DNA of 64,000 nt from Megaustenia siamemsis (Eukaryota; Mollusca; Gastropoda; Stylommatophora; Ariophantidae): the NCBI GenBank assembly GCA_032433765.1, contig JAVIAB010000139.1, forward strand, positions 44,175,946 to 44,239,945, in the 5' to 3' direction. The notes below the pieces were generated by a model, which worked only from the letters and a program-made list of their open reading frames with translations, ran no database searches and had not been told where the DNA came from. Positions 33,240 to 43,790 of this stretch are shown in pieces. Made by a program: the position numbers and the translations under genes. The stretch's first letter is position 1; every line of letters begins with the position of its first letter.

Positions 33240-34215
33240 GTCTCAGAAGCTTGAAAGCGTAGGCGAAATAATCTATTATTAATACGTTAATAAATTGGGC
33301 ACGAAACCGCAGAAGAGCAGACGACGATAAGGCACTGTGTAGAGCAAGAAGGTTATACCGAAAAAGGAAAGCAACAAAGAGGATCAGAGAAACGTTTTTC
33401 AAGGATCCGTTCAAGATTTGCAAAGGAGTTGTTTGAATCACCAAGAACTGGAACATAAACAGAAAGCAAGGAAGAGCTGGAGAAACATTTGAGAGAGACG
33501 TACTCGGACAGCCAGAGAGACGAACCGCTGAAGTCGATGACAGGTCTGGTGAGGCCGAGCGAACCTGGCGCCCCACTCAACGATAGGCCTTCAACACTGC
33601 AACATCGCGATGGGCTGTACAATTTCGCCTACACTCTTCGTGATGGTGATGCAAGTAAAACTAAAAACAGCAGAAGGAGTTGCAAAAGGACCAGATCTTG
33701 GAGATGGATACCACATAACACCACATAAAGCATATATGGATGACAAGACAGTTCTAGCGTCAGAAAAGTCCCACGCCCGGTAGGATGCTTGAACGCCTAG
33801 ACGAGCTTATCGTGTGGTGCCGGATGAGCATCAAACCGAGGAAGTCACGAAGCCTCTCTTTCAGACGAGGGAAGACCAAGGAAGTCACATCAGTTCTGTT
33901 TAGCGAATCAGTGGATCCCAACCGTCCGTGAGTAGCCAATAAAGAATCTAGGCAGGGTGTCGCCTCAATGAAGGACACGAACGTCGTCCAGAGAGGAAGA
34001 GAGATGGCAGAGCAAGGGTTACAGATCATTGACCGGAGCAGACTTTTTAAGAAAGTTCAAAATCTGGTGCTTCCAGTTCATGTTGATACCTAAACTGTTA
34101 TGGCCTCTTCTGATATATGAGATCAGCTCAAGTACGGTGGAAGCGATGGAGAGCAAGATTAGTAAGTTCACGCGAAAATGGAGGAGAAATTTAAAAAAAT
34201 TAATAAAAAGAAACA
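33240..34215 (+). pseudogene. LINE-F fragment with YMDD-type RT motif, internally deleted
   Basis: A different non-LTR family. The N-terminal linker is recognisable: ARRLYRKRKATKRIRETFFK, then LEKHLRETYSDSQRDEPLKS. After a deletion comes KTAEGVAKGPDLGDGYHIT, YMDDKTVLASEKSHAR and LDELIVWCRMSIKPRKSRS, i.e. the second catalytic RT block (YMDD) and what follows it. Near the end FLRKFKIWCFQFMLIPKLLW PLL and IYEISSSTVEAMESKISKF match the known post-RT region of this LINE type in invertebrates. Frameshifts and stops occur throughout, and the first catalytic block is absent. Confidence 0.7.
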
Positions 34216-34217
34216 AA

Positions 34218-34340
34218 CGGTATGGTTAAAGCTTCACGTAACAAGTCGACAACACAAATCAGAACGACGTTTCGGAGCAACAGGCCTTCAACATGAACAA
34301 ATATACAACACATGCACAAATATGTATTTACAATTTTAAA
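34218..34340 (-). repeat. Hairpin-GAAACG dispersed repeat (Penelope-like), inverted
   Basis: Inverted copy of 28270-28390: GTTGAAGGCCTGTTGCTCCG then AAACGTCGTTCTGATTTG and GTGAAGCTTTAACCATACC. Directly follows LINE-F. Confidence 0.6.
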
Positions 34341-34404
34341 AAATCAATAATAAAATATGTACTAGAGTAAACATGTAGGACGATATACAAACATAGATTA
34401 GCAG

Positions 34405-34510
34405 CGGTATTACTAGAGAGAGAGCCGTAACACTAGCTCGACTGGGTCAACTTCTAATGATCAGATTGCATCCTGATGCGAAGCTCTGTATAAAGAGTTT
34501 CCAATTACTG
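34405..34510 (+). repeat. Dispersed repeat P, partial
   Basis: Contains TAATGATCAGATTGCATCCT, GCGAAGCTCTGTATAAAGAG and TTTCCAATTACTG, matching the end of repeat P at 1.5 and 39.0 kb. Confidence 0.5.
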
Positions 34511-35654
34511 TCCTTGAAATAGCCATAGAGAAGAGTCGTTAAATTTATCATAGCACGTTATATCAATTGAGCCGGTGAGCAAAAAAAAGGACTAACCACG
34601 TGATAATACGTGGAGTTTAAAAAAAACAATACAAACCTTTGGACTTCCGTTTCCCAAGATGGTGGATCTAGGTCACATTCTCTCGATCGCTGCAGAAAGT
34701 GCATTCGGGGTCTGATTATTTTATGTTCTCCATTGCAGTTTTCTGCTTTAAAGTCAAAATGATGATATACTTATTACATTTGCGCCGCTAAAACGAAGTC
34801 GTACGCCGGCAACAGTCCCTTTTTGAGAAATAAAATGTTGTGAATGTGACCTTCCATCGTCTGGACGTGATCTGCGCTTTACGTCATTGGTGCTGTTCAT
34901 TACCGTTGTTGGAATTCCTTCACGCAAGTTATTTCCATGTTACTCATTAATGTAAACTGCTTCGTCAGCCGCAGTTTTATCTCTTTAGGGAATTTGCACC
35001 GTGTTTTGTCCGTCGTAGGCTGCTTTCACTAGAGTAATCAGAAATCTAAAGGGAGCGAAATTGTTGTGTACGACATTGTTGTGTGCTACGTCATCATAAT
35101 GGTTCATCGTATATCCCAAGACCGGCCGTACGAAAATCTTGCTGTCTGTTGTTCGATGTGAGACGGGGATAATCTGACGACTAACTGTGTGTCTAAATGT
35201 TCGGAATTGGAGTCAACAACGATGGCCTAACATCATCAAGCGCTATACATTTTTACAAAATATGACGATCATCATTTTCAAGAGGACGTGAACTTCCGGT
35301 TTTGTGGATAGGCGGCGGGAACAATTGAAGGTTATGCATGAAAATTGTTCATTGTTGCAGTTTCCTCATATTCCAAGTCCGGCTTGTTGCAGGATATACT
35401 GAGTTAAGTGCTCTGTGCACACCGTGAGCTGTGTGTCTCATCCGTTTTGATCATGTTTCGATATTCCAATTGTTTACGATAAATGATGATATCGTATGAC
35501 AGGGAACAGTTGGCTGTGTTCACTTTCTGCCCGGTTTGGCCTTATGTCTTTTGGCGTGTGTTGAGATTGCTACGATGGGGACTACAGTTACCTTTCTTTG
35601 TTTGGTAGATGAGATATTAATTCGGATGATTACGCTGGCACGGCGGTTGAGCAA
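34511..35654. other. Spacer, nothing recognised
   Basis: The least repetitive stretch of over 1 kb in the window. No convincing ORF, splice-bounded exon or repeat seen by eye. Confidence 0.4.
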
Positions 35655-35835
35655 TTATAGATTTTAATTCGTTTGCAGTGATACCGGGGCCTTCCATAAC
35701 CAAATAACCAAATACGAGCCTTCAGTAAGTACTGCGAGAACACCAGACCGAAGGGCCGACAACGAAAATCATGGATTAGTGGTATATTAAAGGCACTGGG
35801 GACTAATAGACAGGCTATAGCAAACTATATCTTCC
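35655..35835 (+). repeat. Short dispersed repeat plus possible LINE tail
   Basis: TTTTAATTCGTTTGCAGTG then ATACCGGGGCCTTC also occurs at 28752-28790. The following frame RTKGRQRKSWISGILKALG, TNRQAIANYIFPRR resembles a LINE C-terminal tail, but is short. Confidence 0.4.
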
Positions 35836-36270
35836 CACGACGATGAAAAGCAAATGAGAAAGGAAAGAAGAAAAGGAGAAAAATACCACGGAGTTTTATT
35901 CTGTTATTGAAGTCACAGCTCTTCTATTTCCTTTTGGGACTGTCGAGTCTTTGAAACACACTGCTATTTCTAGCATTTTATTATGGTAACTAGTTTTGGG
36001 GGTTAGCAAATATCTGCCTGCCAATTGTGAAGACAATGTCCGGACTGGTTGTTTATTAGATTGTCTGGACTGTCTTACACTGCATGTCTTTTGTGTGTGT
36101 GTCTATTGTGAGCATTTCGTGCCGAATATATTAATACAGAGAGGGCTCATCAGGCTAATATCATTTCACGGCTGAAAACGGCTGAAATCAGACACATCTG
36201 ATTTCAAAGCAGTCTACAAAATAGGTGACTACTTAAGTAAAAATTAAGGAACCAAAGCTAATCATGATGC

Positions 36271-36278
<8 letters not shown>

Positions 36279-36343
<65 letters not shown>
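36279..36343. repeat. (AT)n microsatellite
   Basis: About 33 pure AT units. Confidence 0.97.
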
Positions 36344-36347
<4 letters not shown>

Positions 36348-36487
36348 CTGTAAAACCGATGAAACGTTGACAAATTAATACAGTACAGACAATACAGAAT
36401 TGTTGATGTCTTCAGTGCAATTGACAGTAGCTAACTATAAATCTACTAGGTTATCATCTTGCAAGTGTTTATTTTTTTTATGTCAAA

Positions 36488-36515
36488 CTGATGAAGGCAT
36501 GTGGCCGAAACGTTT
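36488..36515 (+). repeat. Hairpin-GAAACG motif (Penelope-like)
   Basis: CTGATGAAGGCATGTGGCCG followed by AAACGTTT. GGC and GCC can pair around a short loop, followed by GAAA. CTGATGA...GAAA resembles a hammerhead ribozyme core with one extra A. Confidence 0.45.
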
Positions 36516-36599
36516 ATAATATTGTATGGTCCTCTTTTTTTAAAAAAAATATTATTATTATATATATATATAATTTTATATTCGCATTTTGCCAGGGAT

Positions 36600-37045
36600 C
36601 AAGAACCTACTTCACTTCCACTTGGCGAGCCAGGGAACCAACTTACTTCTACTTGGCGAGCCTACCTACTTCTACGTGGTGAGCCAGGGAAATTACTTAA
36701 ACCCACGTGGTGAGCTAGGGAACCTACTTACATCCACGTGGTGAGTCAGGGAACCTACTTACATCTACTAGGTAAGCCAGGGAACTTACTTACATCCACT
36801 TGGTGAGTCAGGGAACCTACTTACTTCCACTTGGTGAGCCAGGATGGGGAACCAACTTACATCCACTTGGTGAGGCAGGGAACCTACTTACTTCCACACG
36901 GTGAGCCAGGGAACTTACTTACATTCACTTGGTGAGCCAGGGAACCTACTTACATCCACTTGGTGAGCCAGGGAACCTACTTACTTCCACTTGGTGAGGC
37001 AGGGAACCTACTTACTTCCACCTGGTGAATAAGGGAACCTATTCA
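36600..37045. repeat. 31 bp minisatellite, about 14 copies
   Basis: Unit TTGGTGAGCCAGGGAACCTA then CTTACATCCAC, with TACTTCCAC/ACATCCAC and TTGGTGAG/GTGGTGAG variants. One copy carries a 6-base insertion near 36842. Confidence 0.95.
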
Positions 37046-37306
37046 CCGGCTGGTCAAGCGAGAAGGGACTGAAAAGGAAGGTAAGCCAAAACTGTCATGT
37101 TTAAGTTGGATACACTTGGTTGAAGTGCGCAGAGATAGCATAACAAATTTGCAGCGAACCATAACACAATAGATCTGTATCAATATGTCGTAATTTTGAA
37201 GGCGGATAAGGAAAAAATAAAGGAATGGTCGGACGAACGCAAACAACCAACAACATCCCTTTTTGACAATTTCTATAGAGTTATCGCTAAATTTTGATCG
37301 ATCACC

Positions 37307-37868
37307 ACTTCCTTTGAACTTGTATTGACCGCCGGCTAAAACCTTACTTAGAAAAACAAGAGGCAGAAGAAATGGAAGAAAAAGAAGACAAATAAAAAAA
37401 ATTGAATTTATATTTTAAAGTTTTTAAAATTCACTAACATAGAATTATGGAAATGAAAAAAGTCAAATACCAGTGGATAAAGAGATACAGCGAAGACCAT
37501 GGCGCTGGATAGGACACACACTGCGGAAGCCAAATGAGAGTACTATACAACATGTCCTTTTTTGAATCCCCAGGGGAAAAGACAAAGAGAAAGACCAAAG
37601 AATTCTTGGAGAAGACAGATAGAAGCAGAGATGAAGATGATGGGGAAGACATGAAATGATTTTAAAAGAACAACAAGTAACAGAGCGAGTTAGAAAATGT
37701 TTGTTGAAGACCTATACTCCACAGGGAGCTGCAAGGTAGAACAAGAAGCAAACTACTTCCTTTGAACTTGTGGTGACCGCCGGCTAAAACTTTACGCAGA
37801 AAAACAAGAGGAAGACGAAAAGGAAGAAAAAAAAGACAAAAAAAAAAATTGAATTTATATTTTAAATA
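37307..37868. repeat. Direct repeat of about 115 bp flanking a LINE-G piece
   Basis: 37307-37425 and 37755-37868 share ACTTCCTTTGAACTTGT, TGACCGCCGGCTAAAAC, AGAAAAACAAGAGG and AATTGAATTTATATTTTAAA, in the same order. The LINE-G tail lies between them. Confidence 0.8.
37430..37745 (+). pseudogene. LINE-G 3' end
   Basis: Frames read RRPWRWIGHTLRKPNESTIQ, GKDKEKDQRILG, and KCLLKTYTPQGAAR. This is the WIGHTLRKP-type tail of an invertebrate LINE ORF2, here with stops. The inverted copy at 49.76-50.06 kb has a cleaner frame. Confidence 0.7.
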
Positions 37869-38040
37869 AAACAACGGATATTGTATTTGTTAACAGTGAA
37901 GTCGTTCTATCCATTACTGTTAGAGTGCTCGTCTCAAATGACAAAGTACCGGGTCAGAATCCCACAAGGAGCGAGTTCATGAGACTTCGTTCCAGCGATC
38001 TATGATTTCAGGGCGGAGGATGTCATGTTTCTAGCTTTAT

Positions 38041-38450
38041 CATCATCATCATCAAGTACGGGCCTACTGGCGTAGGTGATCATGTCTCTCCACAACTTTC
38101 GATCTCGACAGCTCTTTATCATTCCTGTTGTTGACCTTCTGCTAAGCCATTCTCTTAAGCTGCATGTTATTTTCTCTCTTGGCTTCCCTCTATCTATTTG
38201 TCCCTCAATTTTTCCAGTTGTTACAATATATTCCAGTTGTTCTCTTCTCATTACATGTCCTAAAAATGATGATCGTTTCTTCCTAATATTGGAAATTAGC
38301 TCTCTTTTTGCTTTGACCTCTTTCAGAACATTTTCATTACTCTTCATAGCTGTCCATGGTACTCACAACATTCTTCTGTAAAACCACATTTCTACATACT
38401 CCAGTGATTTTCTTGTCTGTTGTCATATTGTCCATGTTTAACATCCATAT
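38041..38450 (-). mobile_element. LINE-B 3' fragment
   Basis: Minus strand reads NENVLKEVKAKRELISNIRK, SFLGHVMRREQLEYIVTTGK, REKITCSLREWLSRRSTTGM, RDRKLWRDMITYASRP; the 3' end is CGTACTTGATGATGATGATG. It runs back to CATATGGATGTTAAACATGG. Open over 115 codons, so fairly young. No clear TSD. Confidence 0.85.
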
Positions 38451-38651
38451 GTTAAGACTGGTTTACATAACATTTCAGAACTCTCTTTCTAGCTTAATAC
38501 GAGACTCGAAACAAAATGTTAGTTCTATTTTCAAACTCAGAAATATAAAATAAAGAGTGATTGTAAAGAAGAGTAAGTTGTATATCGCAGTCTAGAATAA
38601 AAGTAGAGAAACAGTAACATTCCCACGATTATAAAAATAATATTAACAACT

Positions 38652-38997
38652 GGGGGGGGGGGGGGGGGGGAAAGAACCAAGTTGGTCTCGAGGGAAGACA
38701 CCGGCCTTAAGACAGAGAGGTTGTGGGTTCAAATTCCGGCTGTATCGGTTGGGATTTTTATTTATGATTTCTCTCTGCGGCAACCACCCCTGGTCTCAGC
38801 AGCGATACCCGGATTGAAACGTCAATTACTCATCGACGGAAAAAATATGAGTACCTCCGAAGTCGGAGTTATCTGCCTGTGCGGCGAGGGACCCCTGTCC
38901 ACACGGCTGCCAGGGAAAAATGGATTAACACGAAAAAATTCAATTCCTAGTCTCTAGGGACTTCGTCAGAGGTAAAAGCTGGCGAACGAAGAAAAAA
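38652..38997 (+). mobile_element. SINE-2 with 13 bp TSD and a G-homopolymer start
   Basis: Starts with about 18 G, then GTTGGTCTCGAGGGAAGACA (A-box region), GGTTGTGGGTTCAAATTCCG (B-box region), CCTCCGAAGTCGGAG, GGGACTTCGTCAGAGGT and an A-rich tail. TSD AATATTAACAACT at 38639-38651 and 38998-39010. Confidence 0.92.
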
Positions 38998-39014
38998 AAT
39001 ATTAACAACTTTCT

Positions 39015-39185
39015 GAAATATGTAATAGGAAACTCTTTGTACAGAGCTTTGCAGCAGGAGGAAATCTGATCATCAGAATGACACCCTCCGTCGAGCAAGT
39101 GTTTCGGCCCTTTAGCTTCTTGACACTCTAGGGGAGGTGGGTCATGACTCCCAGGCGTCGACCTCCTGCTGCATTGCCTCTAAGG
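39015..39185 (-). repeat. Dispersed repeat P, inverted
   Basis: Minus strand has GTCGACGCCTGGGAGTCATG, CTAGAGTGTCAAGAAGCTAA, AGGGCCGAAACACTTGC, TGATGATCAGATTTCCTCC and AAAGAGTTTCCTATTAC. The GCTAAAGGGCCGAAAC part is again a hairpin followed by GAAAC. Confidence 0.6.
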
Positions 39186-39994
39186 ATTACACAGTTTGGC
39201 CCAAATTAACTACTTAATACACAAAACATTCGAAAATAGTTTGACTAAGGCTTGCACAGTATGCTCTGACAAGTAGTCCCCTTCGTTGGTATGAATTGTG
39301 TTCCCTTCATGAATTGTGTCCCCCTTCTCTTTTCATCTTTTTCCGTGATCATTGTTCCAGGTCAACGATAATAGTACCATATACGAGAACAAGAAAAAAG
39401 AACACTAATCTACCCATTATGGCTTTATTATTACATTTTTATTGTTATGATTACATTCTTTCATATTCTTCTCTTTCTTTCCTTCTTTCTTTCTTTCTTT
39501 CTTTCTAGCATTCAATCGATGCATTCTAAAGGAAAGAATTATTCTCTTCTTCATTATCCCGTAATTAGGCGCGTTGTGTTTTTGTGTACACAAGTACTCT
39601 AATATGTGCATCTTTCAAACCAACATGTATAACTTATGTACGACTTAAGTACATTTTTTTCACTAAGAATTGCATATTATTCTTATCCCCACTCACTTGA
39701 ACAGACTAGAAAGATTAGTTTTCGTCTAGGGGCACAGGGAAAAGGTGAAAAAGATAGATCTGGTTTACTGACCAAGGCGCAATCTATCAGCTATGAGTCG
39801 CTATAACAATGAGCTTTGGTGCTGACGTGAGACAACGCCCCGTTCTTTCACGCCTCTATCGAGAGACTTCTGGAAGATGTGATCGGTACCTGGCAATATT
39901 GTCACATTCACTCGATGGGAAACTCCTGTAATTCATCAATAAATGAGTTCACTGCAGTTCTTACCTCTGGAAGTGCACCGTGTACAATAGACAA
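39186..39994. other. Spacer with (TTTC)n
   Basis: 39470-39507 is a CTTT microsatellite. Otherwise nothing recognised. Confidence 0.5.
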
Positions 39995-40372
39995 AGAAAT
40001 GAAAAGACGATTAGAAGCCACAGAGATAGGATTTCTCTGAAGAATGTTGAAAGTACCCTAAACAGCCAAAAAAAGACCGACTAGGACATTCTCATCAAGG
40101 CGAATACAAAACGGAAGCTCCTAAAAAAACATCAGAAAGAAACAATCGACATTTTTCTGACACATCATGAAAAGAGGAAAGTTGGGATACTTGGTAACAA
40201 CTGACAAAATACAGCGAAGAACAATCGCGGTCGACAACGAGAGAAGATACTAGATAGTTAGGTGCCGTGGTAAAATAAACAGTCAACAGCAGAATTGCTA
40301 CGATGCACTGAGGACGACGAATTGTGGAAGGACTTGATCTCCTACGCCAGCCGGTATGCCACATGATGATGG
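39995..40372 (+). pseudogene. LINE-C 3' fragment, decayed
   Basis: Frames give RMLKVP*TAKKRPTRTFSSR and later HIMKRGKLGYLVTTDKIQ, LWKDLISYASRYAT, ending CACATGATGATGG. Same family as 24.76 kb. Several frameshifts. Confidence 0.65.
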
Positions 40373-42547
40373 TGGTGGTTTCACTCTTCTAAGCCACATC
40401 GGTTGGAATAAATAAATATAAAATAAAAAAAAAAAACCTCTCGCACCTGATAAAGGAACACCCTGACAAACTTGTCAGTAGATGAGTGCACTCTTGCCAA
40501 CTTGGCTTCATGTTGTTTCTGTATTTTGTAAAGAATGTTCTGTAATTGGTTTTCCTTGGTAGTCAAAATCACATCAAGAATAACAAATTACAAGCTCTCG
40601 TTTAGAAGGAAAGCAAAGAACGTTGTGTTGTTAATATCAGAATCGGTCTCAGATTATTTGACATTAGGGGCGGATCCCGTTTCTATGACACACCCCTTTG
40701 ATTATTGTTGTCACTCCCTTTCTTATTGTTGACATCTCTCTTCTTATTTTAAAATGTATCTTTGTTTTTAATTTGCTAGTAATCGTCCGGGGCGGACTAC
40801 TCGTTGTTTGCTTAATATGTATTAGACAAAGCTGGGACAGGTTAACTTACCGCTGTTTTTTTACTGCATTTATGAGTAGATGCATTGAGCAGAGTGGTGC
40901 TAGCGTTGTGATTTTGGCAGACATCAAGATGATTGACGTCAGCATGCAAGAGAGCACGTCTTCGTGAAACAAAGCAATTGTAATAACACTCACAAAGCAA
41001 GAAACTGGATTGGCTAGAATACACAAATGAAAAGAGAAATAAATAGGCAAGAGAAAACGTCATTAAGAAAAATATAATTTATTTAGAAATTAGTCTTATA
41101 CACAAATAGAAAGATGAAAAAGATAGAAATCGTGGTGAGAGAGGGGATAGGGAGGCAGGCTGAAGTTGAGAGGAAGAGAGATAGAGAGAGAGAGCGAGAA
41201 ACACACACCCAGAGAGAGAGAGAGAAAAGGTCGTGAAGGCAGACAGAGATGAGAAGGCTCAATTTGATATAAATAAAGACAAATATAATGTTTAAACTTG
41301 CATTACAGAAAGAAATATACAACAATCAAAACACTAAGTAATTATTGAATGAAAGATGTAGCAGTGTCTTTCGGAATGCCAACGTCACAAAGATTAAGGA
41401 AACCTTTATAATGTCTATCAGAAGAAGCGACTGTGGAGCATCTAAGAGCATCTCATATCTGAAAAAGTGTGCTCTTCCCATAGAGTTCACTATCTCAAAC
41501 ACTACCTGTTCTATGGCAACATCTGACTCTTATTTTTCTAATAAACGCAAGAGAAGATGTGATCTTTAAACAAGAGATAAGACGTCACTACACAGATTTA
41601 CAAATGTCAGATCTATAAGAGGCGTGTTTAGCGGCCACATTGTGACGTCATAAAGTCTTATTGAAACATTTAACCCGACAGCAAATGAGGCAACCTTAAA
41701 CATGGATAATATGTGCAAGATGGCGCTTAGTGCGGGGTCTTGCGCATAAGAGTGAAGGCACTCTCATTTATACTTTTGTCGGATCATGTTTTGTCGAAAA
41801 GTCTTCAAGTGTAGTGAATTTACTTAAATTAAATGCATTAGATTAATATATTATTATATGCAGTTTTTAAAATCTGTGTCTACTTCATCAACATAAGTGT
41901 GTATATCGATGTGTGTGTGTGTGTGTGTGCGTGTGTGTTTATGTGTGTGTGTGTGTGCATGTGTATGTAAAATATAAAAACATGAACACACCTAATGAAA
42001 ACCATAATGAAAAGTTACTAAAGTTAAGACGAAAATAGCATTATTATCTTCAGTGAATCTTTAGACAGATGTCCACGGGTTTGCACGATCATTTGTCAAA
42101 TCACCAGAAGTTAACTTTGCAGTGTGATAACTAACTGTACCAGATCATACTTGGAGACTGCAGTGGTCTCAAACATAATGTCTACTTATAGAAAATGTTG
42201 TGCTTAAAATAAACTTGATAAAGACACATGCCAACAACAGATAAATAGCTTGAACTTTCTTCCAAGATATCCCAGAGTTGTGATCTATGTTAACGTAAAG
42301 CATGGGCGCTAGATTCTAGAAGCACATTTAAAAAAAATAAATGCCATCAAACTTAAATGTGCTATACATGTCATGAGACTCGAAGAAACTGTGGAAGATG
42401 GAGTACTAGAAGCATTCGAAAATGTGATAACCGACGGTCTAACTAAAGAGCAAGCGATCTCAAGCTGTCACTTTCCTCGACGCTGGAAGGCAAATGTTTC
42501 GGCGTATGTATATATAATTATATTTAATAACCTATCACTCAAGACAT
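40373..42547. other. AT-rich spacer with GA and GT microsatellites
   Basis: (GA)n at about 41174-41225 and (GT)n at about 41911-41961. A frame near 42372-42495 reads RLEETVEDGVLEAFENVITD but has no recognised relative. Otherwise nothing. Confidence 0.4.
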
Positions 42548-42559
42548 AACACCAATTAA

Positions 42560-42829
42560 GTAAAGTACCCCCGTCACGCCAAGTGGCGTATAGGGAAATA
42601 TGGTGTTAGTGACCCTATATTTTACAGACATTCAGCACATGATTTTTTGGGGTAATGTGGTCGGTATTACGCCCGTGCTGCTTTACTTTCCCAGATAAAA
42701 ATCCGGTACCCATTTAAAGATGGATGAACCCGGAAGCCGTCGGTTGGGATCGAACCCTACCCCTTGTCCTTTGCAGTCCAGTTCACTAGCCACTGAGCTA
42801 TCGCGGTTCCCACGAACATCGCGGCTCCC
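42560..42829 (-). mobile_element. SINE-1 with 12 bp TSD and duplicated head end
   Basis: Minus strand. TSD AACACCAATTAA at 42548-42559 and 42830-42841. The 5' end carries an extra TGGGAGCCGCGATGTTCGT in front of the normal GGGAACCGCGATAGCTCAG, i.e. the first 12 or so bases of the head occur twice. Confidence 0.9.
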
Positions 42830-42861
42830 AACACCAATTAATCCAAACATAAATACGTTTG

Positions 42862-42920
42862 TAAATAAATAAATAAATAAATATATATATATATATTTAT
42901 ATATATATATATATATATGT
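42862..42920. repeat. (AAAT)n and (TA)n microsatellite
   Basis: Four to five AAAT units followed by TA units with one TTT interruption. Confidence 0.9.
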
Positions 42921-42949
42921 TGTATTTTAAAATACTAGAGAAAAATCCT

Positions 42950-43260
42950 TAGGATATCTTGCAGAATAACAAGAAAAATAAAGATATATTAAGATACATA
43001 AATATTAAAAGGGACTGGCTTATAAAAATCTTACAGAGAAAATTAAAATACTATGGCTAGGTCAAAAGATAGTACGTTGGAAAGAACAATTATAGAGGAC
43101 ATGGTTCCATGAAGCCGAGACAATGACAGATTAAGAGGAAGGTGGTTTCAAGACATTACGGAGACCTTGAATACAACAGAAGAAGTTGGGAGAACTGACT
43201 AGAGCGAGAAATATAACTTCCAAGAGGCTGGATGAAGGAAACATTATGTGGGGATCTGTC
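42950..43260 (+). pseudogene. Possible LINE 3' remnant
   Basis: Short frames with GLAYKNLTEKIKILWLGQ, RWKEQL and RARNITSKRLDEG loosely follow the LINE tail layout. Heavily broken; identity uncertain. Confidence 0.3.
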
Positions 43261-43677
43261 TAGAGACAGAGATTCTATCATACGGAGGTGGTGAGTTCTA
43301 CGTTCTGTAAAGGACATACGACCTGATTATGCAATATTTAGTTTTCAATAACGGAAATAGTCGTTAACATATGAATGATGAAGATAGATTGTGGTAGTAA
43401 TTTGCTAAATAAATAAATGATGTACTTTTAATTTAATGTTGCAGGTATGAAACATTTACACACAATAAATAAATGTAAACAATAGTGGGATATTTAGCGA
43501 CTGATGGCATACGTATAGTCAGATCTCGTGTCCCTGTTATAGCTAGTACATGTTCGTTTACATGATGCTTGCCTATAGTAAAATAACGACAGAAAATGTA
43601 ATGAATAACTGAAAGAGATAAGGTTCTAAAGGGGAAAAAAAGAATAAAGCAAGATACAAGAAAAATAGTAACAGAAA
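43261..43677. other. Spacer, nothing recognised
   Basis: AT-rich; no repeat or coding frame seen. Confidence 0.4.
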
Positions 43678-43698
43678 GAAAGAAAGCAAACGAAACGA

Positions 43699-43784
<86 letters not shown>

Positions 43785-43790
43785 GGAAAG
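43678..43790. repeat. (GAAA)n microsatellite
   Basis: About 27 GAAA units with one phase change (GAAGAAAG) near 43733 and a CGAAACG interruption near 43692. Confidence 0.95.
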
